In this document: in pieces, positions 26,596 through 34,554 of the stretch | How positions within the stretch are numbered: the first letter of the stretch is position 1 | How the letters are laid out: each line of letters starts with the position of its first letter | DNA from: Streptomyces sp. WMMC500 | GTDB lineage: Bacteria; Actinomycetota; Actinomycetes; Streptomycetales; Streptomycetaceae | Reading direction: 5' to 3' | Length of the DNA: 64,000 nt | NCBI RefSeq assembly: GCF_027497195.1 | Contig: NZ_CP114905.1 | Location: 1,984,001 to 2,048,000 of the forward strand | Program-made: the position numbers and the translations under genes | The notes under the pieces: model-generated | What the model was told of the DNA's origin: nothing | Databases searched by the model: none | What the model saw: only the letters and a program-made list of their open reading frames with translations

Positions 26596-27156
26596 GTGAC
26601 AGCGAACGAGACCGTGCCCACTGCCGTGACCGCACAGATCAGCCGGGCCGAGGACGTGACGGCGGCCCTCCGCCGGGAACTCACCGCCTGCTGGGCGGCG
26701 GTCGTCAACGCCGGCGGAGCCGTCGTACCCATGGACTGCGGACTCCCGCCGGTGACCGAGGCCGCGCTGCGGCCGGCGGCCGAGAGGATCACGCGCGGCC
26801 TCTCCCCGGACCGGAGCAGACTGCTCCTGGCGACCGTGGACGACGCGCTCGCGGGCTGGTTGCTGCTGCGCCGCCAGCGGCACCCCATGGTGGCGCACTG
26901 CGGCGTGGTGAACCACGTCCAGACGCACGTCCGCTTCCGGGGCCTGGGCGTGGGCGCCGCCCTCATGCGGCGCGCGCGGGTCGTCGCGCGCGACGACATG
27001 GGTCTGGAACGGCTCCAGCTCACCGTACGGTCCGGTCTGGGGCTGGAGGAGTTCTACCGCAAGGCGGGCTGGACCGAGGTCGGCAGGTGGCCGGGCGCCC
27101 TGCGGGTGGCGCCCGGTGACGACCGGGACGAGATCCTGATGAGCCTGGCGTTGTGA
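26596..27156 (+). CDS. GNAT-family N-acetyltransferase
   Basis: This 186-residue protein has the acetyl-CoA-binding signature VNHVQTHVRFRGLGVGAALMRRA (residues about 105-127) and a C-terminal FYRKAGWTEVGRWPG strand. GNATs acetylate amines; the substrate is unknown. The GTG start at 26596 comes 48 bases after the His-rich gene on the same strand, so the two probably share the Z3 promoter. It may acylate an amine on the proposed zinc ligand, or be unrelated. It is convergent with the methyltransferase at 27167. Confidence 0.85.
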   Translation: MTANETVPTAVTAQISRAEDVTAALRRELTACWAAVVNAGGAVVPMDCGLPPVTEAALRPAAERITRGLSPDRSRLLLATVDDALAGWLLLRRQRHPMVAHCGVVNHVQTHVRFRGLGVGAALMRRARVVARDDMGLERLQLTVRSGLGLEEFYRKAGWTEVGRWPGALRVAPGDDRDEILMSLAL

Positions 27157-27166
27157 ACCTGCGGGC

Positions 27167-27955
27167 TCAGGTCCCCGCGGGAGCGGGGACTCCGCGCGCG
27201 TCGTCCCTGACCGCCACCAGCACGGCGCTGTCGCCGAACTGCCAGACCGGCACGGTGTGGGCGAAGCCCGCCCGGCGCAGGAGTTCGGCGTGGCGCCGTA
27301 CCGTGACCCGCTCGTCGCCCCCGCCGCCGGCGTGGGCCGCCCGGCGCCGCCCGCGCTCGTCGAGGAGGTCGGCCAGTTCGGGGTCCCGGGCCGCGGCGTC
27401 CCACCAGGACCGCCAGTCCTCGGGTGCGTGGCCGCCGGTGCGCTCGGACCGGCGACGGCCCACGTGGGCGGTGAGGCGGGAGCAGGGTGCGGCGTCCGGC
27501 GGGAAGTGGTCGCCGTTGACGAGGACGCCGCCGGGGCGCAGGAGGGACGCGAGGGAGCGGTACGTGCGCAGCAGCGCCCGCTCGGGCAGGTAGTGCAGCG
27601 CGGTGGTCGACAGGGCGGCGTCCAAGGGGCGTTCGAGCCGGAGGGCGTCGGTCCAGCCCTCCTCGCCGATGACGGTGTCGACGTAGCGGGCGGCGTCGCC
27701 GTGGTGGGTGCGCCCCAGTTCCAGCAGCAGGGGGTCCATGTCGGCGGCGACGATCTCGGCGTGCGGGAAGCGGGCGGCGAGCCTGGCGGCCAGGGAGCCG
27801 GGACCGCAGCCGAGGTCGAGCAGGAGGGGGCGGGGGCGGCCGGCCGTGACGTGCTCGACGACGTCGGCCATCACGGTGAACCGCTCCTCGCGGTCCACCG
27901 CGTACCTCTCCTGCTGCCGTTCCCAGCGCTCCACCCACGTCTTGGCCGTCGCCAT
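27167..27955 (-). CDS. Class I SAM-dependent methyltransferase
   Basis: This 262-residue protein has motif I LLLDLGCGPGSLAARLAARF near residues 43-62, acidic loop IVAADMDPLLLE and later LLRPGGVLVNGDHF. It is not a close copy of the methyltransferase at 24023. The frame is open to TTG 28012, but that overlaps the predicted -10, so ATG 27955 (or GTG 27967) is preferred. Zur-like box Z4 lies 67 bases upstream. It is a separate transcription unit from the PLP operon, which ends just beyond the box. Confidence 0.83.
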   Translation of the reverse strand: MATAKTWVERWERQQERYAVDREERFTVMADVVEHVTAGRPRPLLLDLGCGPGSLAARLAARFPHAEIVAADMDPLLLELGRTHHGDAARYVDTVIGEEGWTDALRLERPLDAALSTTALHYLPERALLRTYRSLASLLRPGGVLVNGDHFPPDAAPCSRLTAHVGRRRSERTGGHAPEDWRSWWDAAARDPELADLLDERGRRRAAHAGGGGDERVTVRRHAELLRRAGFAHTVPVWQFGDSAVLVAVRDDARGVPAPAGT

Positions 27956-28011
27956 GCTCACGCCCACGTCCGCCCCGCCTCTTCTGTCTCTTCCGTCGCG
28001 GCCACGGGACA

Positions 28012-28036
28012 ACCCTACAGATGGAAACGGTTATCA
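28012..28036 (-). promoter_or_regulatory. Zur-like box Z4 with -10 for the methyltransferase
   Basis: TGGAAACGGTTATCA (28022-28036) matches the box pattern. On the minus strand a -10 TAGGGT (28017-28012) lies four bases beyond it. The site sits between the 3' end of the PLP operon and the methyltransferase, so its only sensible target is the methyltransferase. Confidence 0.58.
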
Positions 28037-28044
28037 GTAGCGTT

Positions 28045-29280
28045 TTACGTCAGCGACACGAGGACGGCCAGCAGACGGTCGATCTCCGCCACCGTGTTGT
28101 AGACGTGCAGACTCACCCGTACCGCACCGTCCCGCTCGTCGGCGCCGGCCTGGCAGAGACTGTCGGCGCGCACCATGAAGCCGTGGCTGTAGAGGATGAA
28201 CCCGAGGTCGTCGGAGGGGATCTCGCGGTGCCGGAAGGTGACGATGCCGTGGCGGCGCTGCGCCGCGGGGAGCGCGGAGTCGGCGGCGAGGCTCGCCGGG
28301 CAGCCGAGGACCTCGTACGGGCCGAGGCGCCCGAGCCGGTCCGTCAGCCGGCCGGCGAGCGCGGTCGTCCAGCGGGCGACCCGCTCGACCCCGGCGGCGT
28401 CGAGCCAGTCGAGCGCGGCCCGCAGGGAGACGACGCCCGCCGTGTTGGGCGTGCCCTGCCAGCCGCCCGGCCGGAACGCGGGTCCCCGCGCGTTGCGCGC
28501 CCACACCGCCCCCGAGCCCGGCAGGGCCATCGCCTTGTGCCCGGAGAAGACCACGAAGTCCACGTCGAGCGCCGGATCGTCGAGGCGGACGGGCAGATGG
28601 CCCACGCTCTGCGCCGCGTCCAGGCAGATCGGCACGTCCGGGCCGACGGCCGCGCGGATGCGGTGCACGTTCATGTCGCCGCCGTAGACGTGGTGGACGT
28701 GGGTGGCGGCCACGAACCGGGTCCGCGGGCCGACGGCCTCGCCCAGGGCCCGGTGGTCGTAGTCGCCGGAGACCGCCTGGCTCGGCAGACCCCGTACGCG
28801 GACCTCCGCACCCCGCGCGGCGAGCAGCTCCCGGGCCTCCAGCCAGGGATCCAGGTTGGCCCGGTGGTCGGCGAACGGCACGAGGATCTCGTCGCCGTCG
28901 GCGAGGTACGGGACGAGCCAGTCACGGGCGACGGTGCGCAGGCCGTCGGTGGTGCCGGCGGTGAAGTGGACGGCCGAGCGGGCCGGTTCGGGGTCGTGGA
29001 GGAACTCCTTGACCCGCTCCCGGGTCGACTCCACCAGTTCCGTGGTCCGGTTGGCCCAGGGGTAGGTGCCGCGGCCGGCGTTGGCGTTGGACGTCGTGAG
29101 GTAGGTCTGGACGGCGTCGAGTACCGCGCGCGGCTTCTGCGACGTCGCCGCGCTGTCGAGATACGCCAGCTCCGGGTGGGCCCCGATGATCGGGAACTGC
29201 TCCCGTAACTCCCACTGCCAGACCGCGTCCTCCCCGTCTGCCTCACCGTGCGCGCCGGGCGGCGGCAGGGCCGTGCTCAT
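28045..29280 (-). CDS. SufS-like class V aminotransferase / cysteine desulfurase
   Basis: This 411-residue PLP enzyme is related to SufS. LAYLDSAATSQKP opens the fold near residue 38, the PLP lysine lies in FSGHKAMALPGSGAVW, and the desulfurase catalytic-loop Cys is retained in MVRADSLCQAG near residue 376. A working Cys argues for sulfur transfer rather than simple transamination. Its ATG overlaps the stop of the SbnA-like gene (ATGA at 29280-29277). Last gene of a three-gene operon, it would load a persulfide onto a partner, and the rhodanese domain encoded just upstream is the obvious candidate. An isopenicillin-N-epimerase-like or lyase role is an alternative. Confidence 0.82.
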   Translation of the reverse strand: MSTALPPPGAHGEADGEDAVWQWELREQFPIIGAHPELAYLDSAATSQKPRAVLDAVQTYLTTSNANAGRGTYPWANRTTELVESTRERVKEFLHDPEPARSAVHFTAGTTDGLRTVARDWLVPYLADGDEILVPFADHRANLDPWLEARELLAARGAEVRVRGLPSQAVSGDYDHRALGEAVGPRTRFVAATHVHHVYGGDMNVHRIRAAVGPDVPICLDAAQSVGHLPVRLDDPALDVDFVVFSGHKAMALPGSGAVWARNARGPAFRPGGWQGTPNTAGVVSLRAALDWLDAAGVERVARWTTALAGRLTDRLGRLGPYEVLGCPASLAADSALPAAQRRHGIVTFRHREIPSDDLGFILYSHGFMVRADSLCQAGADERDGAVRVSLHVYNTVAEIDRLLAVLVSLT

Positions 29281-30614
29281 TCGCGCACCAGAGGGGCGCC
29301 CGCGTCCCGCCAGGCGACGATCCCGCCGGCCAGACTGCGGACGTCCGGATGGCCCATCCGGGTCAGCGCGGCGGCGTAGCGGAGCGACTTCTCCCCGACG
29401 GGGCAGGCGAGCAGCACGGGGGTGCGTTTACTGAAGGGGAGCCCGCCGCGGAGCAGGTCGTCGAAGAGTTCGTCGACGATGTTCATCGAGCCGGCGATGT
29501 GCAGGGCGGCGTACGCGTGCGGGCTGCGCAGATCGACGACGAGCGGCCGGGGGTCGCCCGCGGTGGACCAGCGCAGGGCGTCGTCCACGCCGATGGCGCG
29601 GGCCTCCGCCCGGGCTTCGGCGTCGGTGACGGCCGTCGCGGAGCGCCCGCGGTCCGTCCGGCCCAGCAGCTCCGGGCGTCGCTGACGCACGTAGCTCAGG
29701 TAGCTCTCGGCCCGGTCGCACACGATGAAGACCGCAGTCCGGCGCTGCCCGGTCCCGTCCAGCTCGGCGTCGGCGAGCCGCAGATGCCGCACCGCTCCCT
29801 GGTAGGCGGCGCCTCCGGTCGGGCCGGACAGCAGCCCGCAGCGGCGGATGAGGGTGAGCATCCCGTCGATGGCCTCGTCGGAGGTGACGGACTCGATGGT
29901 GTCGTAGGTGGCGGGGTCGAAGAGACCGACCTGGTGGACCTCGTCGATGGTGCGGATGCCGGGGATGAAGTCCGACTTGTGGGCGACGAGGCCGAGGACC
30001 CGCACCCGCGGGTCGTGCTCGCGCAGGACTCCGGCGACACCGGTCGACGAACCGGCCGTGCCGACGCAGGCGACGAACCAGTCCGGCACCCGGCCGTCGA
30101 GGTCCTTCACGATCTCCGGTCCGGTGCCCGCGGCGTGGGCCTCGACGTTGCGCGGGTTGAAGTACTGGTCGGTGTGCAGATAGGTGCTCTCGGGGTCGGA
30201 GAGCGCACGGTGGAAGTGCGTCAGCGGGTCGTCCGTGTCGGCCGGGTCGAGGCACTCGCTGCGGCCGGGAAGTTCCTCGATCTCGGCGCCGAGGAGCAGG
30301 AGGAGGTCCTTGATCTCGGGAACGCGCATGCGGTTGGTGACGCTCCTGAGCTTCAGCCCGTGCATGCCGGCCAGCAGGGCCAGGGCCTTGGCGGTGTTGC
30401 CGCTGGACAACTCCACCACCGTCCCGCCGCCTTCGGCGGCGGCCTCCAGGTGGGGCCGGACCATGTGCCAGGCGGGCCGGTCCTTCACGGAGCCGAACGG
30501 GTTGAGCATCTCCAGCTTGGCGTAGAGGTCGATGTTGCGCAGCGCGTGCACGGCGGGGTCGATCCGTACCAGAGGTGTGTTGCCGATCGCCTCCGTGATG
30601 CTGTCGTACCTCAT
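29277..30614 (-). CDS. SbnA/cysteine-synthase-like PLP enzyme fused to rhodanese domain
   Basis: This 445-residue fusion starts with a fold-type II PLP domain (residues 1-325): AIGNTPLVRID at the start, PLP lysine K44 in NPFGSVKDRP, SSGNTAKALAL, glycine loop GTAGSSTG and GPTGGAAYQGA. It resembles SbnA, which makes 2,3-diaminopropionate, and O-acetylserine sulfhydrylases. Residues about 350-445 are a rhodanese domain with the persulfide loop CPVGEKS (Cys near 404). The pairing suggests sulfur or amine insertion onto a serine-derived acceptor. ATG 30614 follows GGGGGG and lies 13 bases after the upstream stop. The fusion is the most unusual enzyme in the island. Confidence 0.85.
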   Translation of the reverse strand: MRYDSITEAIGNTPLVRIDPAVHALRNIDLYAKLEMLNPFGSVKDRPAWHMVRPHLEAAAEGGGTVVELSSGNTAKALALLAGMHGLKLRSVTNRMRVPEIKDLLLLLGAEIEELPGRSECLDPADTDDPLTHFHRALSDPESTYLHTDQYFNPRNVEAHAAGTGPEIVKDLDGRVPDWFVACVGTAGSSTGVAGVLREHDPRVRVLGLVAHKSDFIPGIRTIDEVHQVGLFDPATYDTIESVTSDEAIDGMLTLIRRCGLLSGPTGGAAYQGAVRHLRLADAELDGTGQRRTAVFIVCDRAESYLSYVRQRRPELLGRTDRGRSATAVTDAEARAEARAIGVDDALRWSTAGDPRPLVVDLRSPHAYAALHIAGSMNIVDELFDDLLRGGLPFSKRTPVLLACPVGEKSLRYAAALTRMGHPDVRSLAGGIVAWRDAGAPLVRE

Positions 30615-30627
30615 CCGGGTGTCCCCC

Positions 30628-32106
30628 CTAGGGTGTGATCGGCCAGTAGTCCTCGTCCGGGCACCAGCGCCACGAGTCGCCCCGCGGCTCGACCGCGACG
30701 GTCCGTGCGAGGGGCTGCCGCTGCGCGTGGTGGGCGTGGAAGTCCATGGCGTATCCCGCGGTGTTGGCGAAGGCCAGCAGGTCGCCCGCGCGCGGCAGCC
30801 GGGGCAGGAAGACCAGACGGCGGGTGATGAGGTCCCCCTCCAGGCACAGGTTGCCGGTGAGGTAGACACCGGCCGGTTCCCCGCCGGCCGCCTCCGCGTC
30901 CCCGCGCGGGAGCAGGACGGGGTCCATGAGGACGCCGTGTTCCTCCAGGCTCACGTCTCCGGCGTTCATGCCGAGGCGCACGATCGGGTGGCCGGAGTCC
31001 GGGCCCGCGGGCCGCACCTCCCGTACGCGCGCGAGCGAAAGACCGCACTGGTCGACCAGGGAACGGCCGGGTTCGATGTACAGGTCGTGGAGGTGTTCCA
31101 GGAGGAGGGTGGCCGGCGGGCGGCCCAGCGCAGGGGCGGGCAGCGAGAGCAGTTCGTCGAGGTAACCGGGGCCGACGGCGGCACGGTGCGCCGGGTACAG
31201 CGCGGCCGTCCCGCGTACCGTGCCGCCCTCGTTGCGCAGCCCGTAACCGTGGCCGCGCCAGGTCAGCGGCGGGCGGACACCGAGGACCGCCTCGCTCAGC
31301 GCCGTGGTCCACCGCTCCCACTCCCCCGCCTCCGCGACGTACCCGACGCCGAAGCCGCCGCCGATGTCGAGGACGCGCGGCGCGAGTCCGCGGGCCCGGC
31401 ACTCGTCCAGGAAGAGCACGCACCGCTCCAGCGCGCGTGCCTTCTCCTCCACGCCGGTGGTGTCCAGGTGGAAGGCGGCGCCGGCGAACTCCACCGCGTC
31501 CCCGTGGCGTTCGAGGGCCGACAGCAGCGCCTCCGTGTCCCGTACGGGGGTTCCGAAGCGGCTGGGCCGGGAGAGCAACCGGGTGCCCGCGCCCCCGCTC
31601 CCGGCCGCGGACTCGAATCCGGACAGGCGCACCAGTACGGTGACGCGGCCGAGGCCGTGGGTGCGCACCAGGCCGGCGAGCCGTTCCAGCTCCTCCGTCG
31701 AGTCGAGGTTCACCGTCGCTCCGACGCGCGCCGCCAGCCACAGGAACCCGGTGTCCTTGGGGCCCGTGGCCATGATGCGGTCTCCGGTGAACCCGCAGCC
31801 CAGTGCGTGCCTCAGCTCCTCCAGGGACGCGACGTCGAGGCCGACGGCCGCCGGGTCCTCGGCCGCGAGTCTGCGTACCAGGGCGCTGGAGCGGTTCGCC
31901 TTGTGCGCGAAGTACACCCGTCCGGTCAGGTGGTGGCGGCGGTAGACGGCACGGAAGCCGGCGGCGTTCTCGGCGACGGCCCCGGGGAGCAGCACGTTGA
32001 GGGGCGACCCCAGCGCGTCGACGAGCGAGTGCAGGAAGGGCCCGTCGGCCAGCAGCGCGGCGAGCGGCGGATCCACCCTGGGCCTCAGGTACAAGGGCGC
32101 ATCCAC
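30628..32106 (-). CDS. Y4yA/SbnH-like type III PLP decarboxylase
   Basis: This 492-residue fold-type III (alanine-racemase-like) PLP enzyme resembles diaminopimelate/ornithine decarboxylases. The PLP lysine is in YFAHKANRS (K69), the phosphate-binding loop in LDIGGGFGVGY, EPGRSLVDQCG follows, and the C-terminal active-site Cys lies in GNLCLEGDLI. The pattern fits what I recall as the Y4yA family, which in rhizobia sits beside a cysteine-synthase-like gene; SbnH of staphyloferrin B synthesis is the best-studied analogue. GTG 32106 is chosen over GTG 32115 because GGGAGG lies eight bases before it. First gene of the operon, under weak box Z5. Confidence 0.82.
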   Translation of the reverse strand: MDAPLYLRPRVDPPLAALLADGPFLHSLVDALGSPLNVLLPGAVAENAAGFRAVYRRHHLTGRVYFAHKANRSSALVRRLAAEDPAAVGLDVASLEELRHALGCGFTGDRIMATGPKDTGFLWLAARVGATVNLDSTEELERLAGLVRTHGLGRVTVLVRLSGFESAAGSGGAGTRLLSRPSRFGTPVRDTEALLSALERHGDAVEFAGAAFHLDTTGVEEKARALERCVLFLDECRARGLAPRVLDIGGGFGVGYVAEAGEWERWTTALSEAVLGVRPPLTWRGHGYGLRNEGGTVRGTAALYPAHRAAVGPGYLDELLSLPAPALGRPPATLLLEHLHDLYIEPGRSLVDQCGLSLARVREVRPAGPDSGHPIVRLGMNAGDVSLEEHGVLMDPVLLPRGDAEAAGGEPAGVYLTGNLCLEGDLITRRLVFLPRLPRAGDLLAFANTAGYAMDFHAHHAQRQPLARTVAVEPRGDSWRWCPDEDYWPITP

Positions 32107-32155
32107 GTGAGACACCTCCCGGTGTCGGCCGACCGTCCTTGCGACGTTCGTTCGG

Positions 32156-32170
32156 AAGTAGTCGTTTCCA
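32156..32170 (-). promoter_or_regulatory. Weak Zur-like box Z5 upstream of the PLP operon
   Basis: On the minus strand the site reads TGGAAACGACTACTT. The left half and centre match boxes Z2 and Z4 exactly (TGGAAACGA), but the right half is poor. It lies about 50 bases before GTG 32106, where the operon promoter must be. It may be a low-affinity site or chance. Confidence 0.35.
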
Positions 32171-32195
32171 GGCGCATGCTCCCTTAAGCCTCCTC

Positions 32196-32225
32196 GCCCG
32201 GGGCCGGGCCGCCCCGGCCCCGGGC
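32196..32225. terminator. Perfect GC hairpin between the azt and PLP operons
   Basis: A 13-bp stem (32196-32208 with 32213-32225) closes over a 4-base loop. It lies beyond the aztD terminator and ahead of box Z5, probably insulating the PLP operon from read-through of the azt operon on the same strand. Confidence 0.6.
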
Positions 32226-32241
32226 GAACCGCAGGACATGG

Positions 32242-32276
32242 CCCCGTGCCCTCGCCTCGGGGGCGAGGACACGGGG
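32242..32276 (-). terminator. Terminator of the aztB-aztD-aztC-aztD operon
   Basis: CCCCGTG-type arms (32242-32257 and 32261-32276) form a nearly perfect 16-bp stem with a short loop, starting eight bases after the stop of the last aztD-like gene. No U tract is present. Confidence 0.65.
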
Positions 32277-32283
32277 TGCGGCG

Positions 32284-33483
32284 TCAGTGTCCGGCGACGA
32301 CGCCCGACAGCTCGTTGGTGCTCTTCGGCAGGGTGACGGAGGTCTTCTCGCCCGTCTCCAGGTCGACGGCGTGCAGGGCCTTCTTGCCGGGCTCGGTGAC
32401 GTACGCGGTGTGGTCGCGGACGAACAGGGTGGGCCGCGCCTCCTGCCAGTCCAGCGGCTCCTGCCACGCGCCCACGACGGGGATCTTCTTCTCGATCTCG
32501 CCGGTGCCCGGGTCGATGACGTGGAGGGCGCCGTCCGTGCCGAGGACCAGGGCCTCGTCGTGCGGACCGCGGGCCAGGGAGCGGAAGGAGTAGCTGGTGC
32601 CCAGGTCGACCAGGCGCATCTTCTTCTTCTCGGTGTCGATGAGGGAGATGCGGGTGGGACGCTCCAACTCGGCCTCGGGGTCGGTCTTGTAGTCGCCCAG
32701 GAGGACCGGCGAGGTGTCGCTGCCGACCTGGGTGCCGATGCGGCCGTGCGCGTCGGGGGAGTCGATCTTGCTGAACTCGCCGTCCCGGTAGAGCAGGACG
32801 CCGTCCTCGCAGCCGACGGCGACGGCCTCGTTCTTCGCCGCCGCCTCGCCGTGGACGCCGGGGCACTCCTCGCTGCGCGCGATCTCCTTGTTCTTCTCGT
32901 CCAGCACCAGCGCGCCCGTGCGCTTCTCCTCGGTGCCCAGAGTGCTCAGGAGTTGCCCGTCGGCAAGTTCGATGGCCACGCCGTGGTGCGGCTCGGCGGA
33001 TGTGTACGTGCGGCCCTCGGGCTTCGTGCCACCGGCCAGGTCGGCGGGGTCGAAGACGTTGACCTCTCCGGTGCCGTCCGTGAACAGCACGGTCCTGCCG
33101 GCGTGGCGGACGACGTGGCCGGGCTCGGCGCCCTTGTACTCGATGCCGGTGAACGACTGGTCGGTGGCGTTCAGGACCCGGAAGCCGCTGTCGGTGGAGA
33201 CGACGACGTGGTCCTCGTCCCCCGCCGGGTTGACCCGGTTGAAGCCGGGCAGCTCGATGGTCTTCGCCGGTTCGAGGGTCTTGCTGTCCAGGATGTACAG
33301 ACCGCCGTCGAAGGTGGCGACCAGCGGGTCCGCCACCGCCGCGGCGGGCTTGGCGTCCGCGGCGGCGTCGGTCTCGGCGTCCGCGGCGGGGGAATCCTCC
33401 CCGCCGCAGGCCGTCAGGACCGTGGAGACCGCCAGGGCGAGTGCCGTACCGGCGAGGATCTTGTTGCGTATCGACGTGTGCAC
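32284..33483 (-). CDS. aztD: AztD-family zinc metallochaperone lipoprotein, paralogue 1
   Basis: This 399-residue lipoprotein has lipobox VLTACGG (Cys near residue 26), an acidic Ala/Asp linker and a seven-bladed beta-propeller like AztD, which passes zinc to AztC outside the membrane. It keeps the propeller block GAEPGHVVRHAGRTVLFTDG and His-containing SAEPHHGVAIELADG and ECPGVHGEA. It lacks the HGDHxHYY zinc motif of its neighbour paralogue. GTG 33483 (GAAAGGA upstream) is preferred to GTG 33501. It is the last gene of the azt operon, 90 bases after aztC. Confidence 0.83.
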   Translation of the reverse strand: MHTSIRNKILAGTALALAVSTVLTACGGEDSPAADAETDAAADAKPAAAVADPLVATFDGGLYILDSKTLEPAKTIELPGFNRVNPAGDEDHVVVSTDSGFRVLNATDQSFTGIEYKGAEPGHVVRHAGRTVLFTDGTGEVNVFDPADLAGGTKPEGRTYTSAEPHHGVAIELADGQLLSTLGTEEKRTGALVLDEKNKEIARSEECPGVHGEAAAKNEAVAVGCEDGVLLYRDGEFSKIDSPDAHGRIGTQVGSDTSPVLLGDYKTDPEAELERPTRISLIDTEKKKMRLVDLGTSYSFRSLARGPHDEALVLGTDGALHVIDPGTGEIEKKIPVVGAWQEPLDWQEARPTLFVRDHTAYVTEPGKKALHAVDLETGEKTSVTLPKSTNELSGVVAGH

Positions 33484-33573
33484 CGGAGTGTTCCTTTCCA
33501 CGCCGCTCGGTGGCGGCGGTGAGGGGGTGGGATCGAGGGCGCCTCAGCCGGCCGTGCCGGGAGGCCGGGGAGG

Positions 33574-34554
33574 TCACCCGCCGGTCAGGCCGTCGGCCAT
33601 CGCGGTGGTGTTGGCGCGCATCATGCGCAGGTACGTGTCGGCGCCCTCGCCCTCGGCGGTGAGCGACTCCGAGTAGAGCTCGACGACCCGGACCCCGCCG
33701 CCCATCTCCGTGCGCAGCACCTCGGCGAGCCGTCGGGGCTGGGAGGAGTCGGCGAAGACGGTGCCGACGTCCGCGCTCCGCATCGCCTCGGTGAGTGAGC
33801 GGAGGTCGGAGGAGCTGGGTGAGGCGAGCGTGGTGCCGCTGGGGATGACCGCGCCGATCACGCGGAAGCCGAAGCGGTCGGCGAGGTAGCCGAAGACGTG
33901 GTGGTTGGTGACCAGAGCCCGCTTGTCCTCGGGGATGCGGTCGAAGGACTTCTCCATCCAGGCGGTGAGGTCCGTGAGTTCTCCCGCGTAGCGGTCGGCG
34001 TTGGCGCGTATCGTGCGGGCGTCCACGCCGTCGACGTGCTCGATGACCTGGTCGGCTATCAGGTCCGTGACCTTGCGCACCCGGTCGGGGTCGGTCCAGA
34101 AGTGCGGGTCGGGCTGCCCCGCCTCGTCCTCCGGACCGCCGTCGTCCGCGGTGTGGAAGGTGAGCGGGTCGGCCGCCTCGCCGGCCGCGAAGGTGGCGAC
34201 GCCGGACTCGCGGGCGGCGTCCACGTGTCGCAGGACGTTCTCCTCAAGCCCCAGGCCGTTGTAGACGACCAGGTCGGCCTGTTCCAGCTCGGCGGCCTGC
34301 ACCGCCGAGAGACCGAAGGAGTGCGGGTCGGCGTTCGGCTTCATCAGGACGGTGACGTCGGCTTCGGCGCCGACGATCTCCCGGGTGACGTCGCCGAGGA
34401 TGTTGGTCGTGACGACGATGCCGGGCCGGTCGTCGCCGGTGGCGCCGCAGGCGGTGGCGGTGGCGGCCGTGACGAGGGCGAGCAGGCCCAGGACGAGGTT
34501 GCGCAGGCGTGCGGCGCCGATCCTCGCGCGCCGCTTCGCGCCGGTCCGGCTCAT
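33574..34554 (-). CDS. aztC: AztC/ZnuA-type zinc substrate-binding lipoprotein
   Basis: This 326-residue cluster A-I (ZnuA/TroA-like) binding protein has a lipoprotein-like signal ending TATACGATG, the first ligand His in NADPHSFGLS, a short acidic loop before DPHFWTDPDRV, the His of ALVTNHHVFGYLADRF, and a final Asp in VGTVFADSSQPRR. It should bind Zn(II) outside the cell and feed AztB. ATG 34554 overlaps the stop of the aztD-like gene by four bases. The His-rich loop of ZnuA is short here, as expected for AztC, which receives metal from AztD. Confidence 0.88.
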   Translation of the reverse strand: MSRTGAKRRARIGAARLRNLVLGLLALVTAATATACGATGDDRPGIVVTTNILGDVTREIVGAEADVTVLMKPNADPHSFGLSAVQAAELEQADLVVYNGLGLEENVLRHVDAARESGVATFAAGEAADPLTFHTADDGGPEDEAGQPDPHFWTDPDRVRKVTDLIADQVIEHVDGVDARTIRANADRYAGELTDLTAWMEKSFDRIPEDKRALVTNHHVFGYLADRFGFRVIGAVIPSGTTLASPSSSDLRSLTEAMRSADVGTVFADSSQPRRLAEVLRTEMGGGVRVVELYSESLTAEGEGADTYLRMMRANTTAMADGLTGG

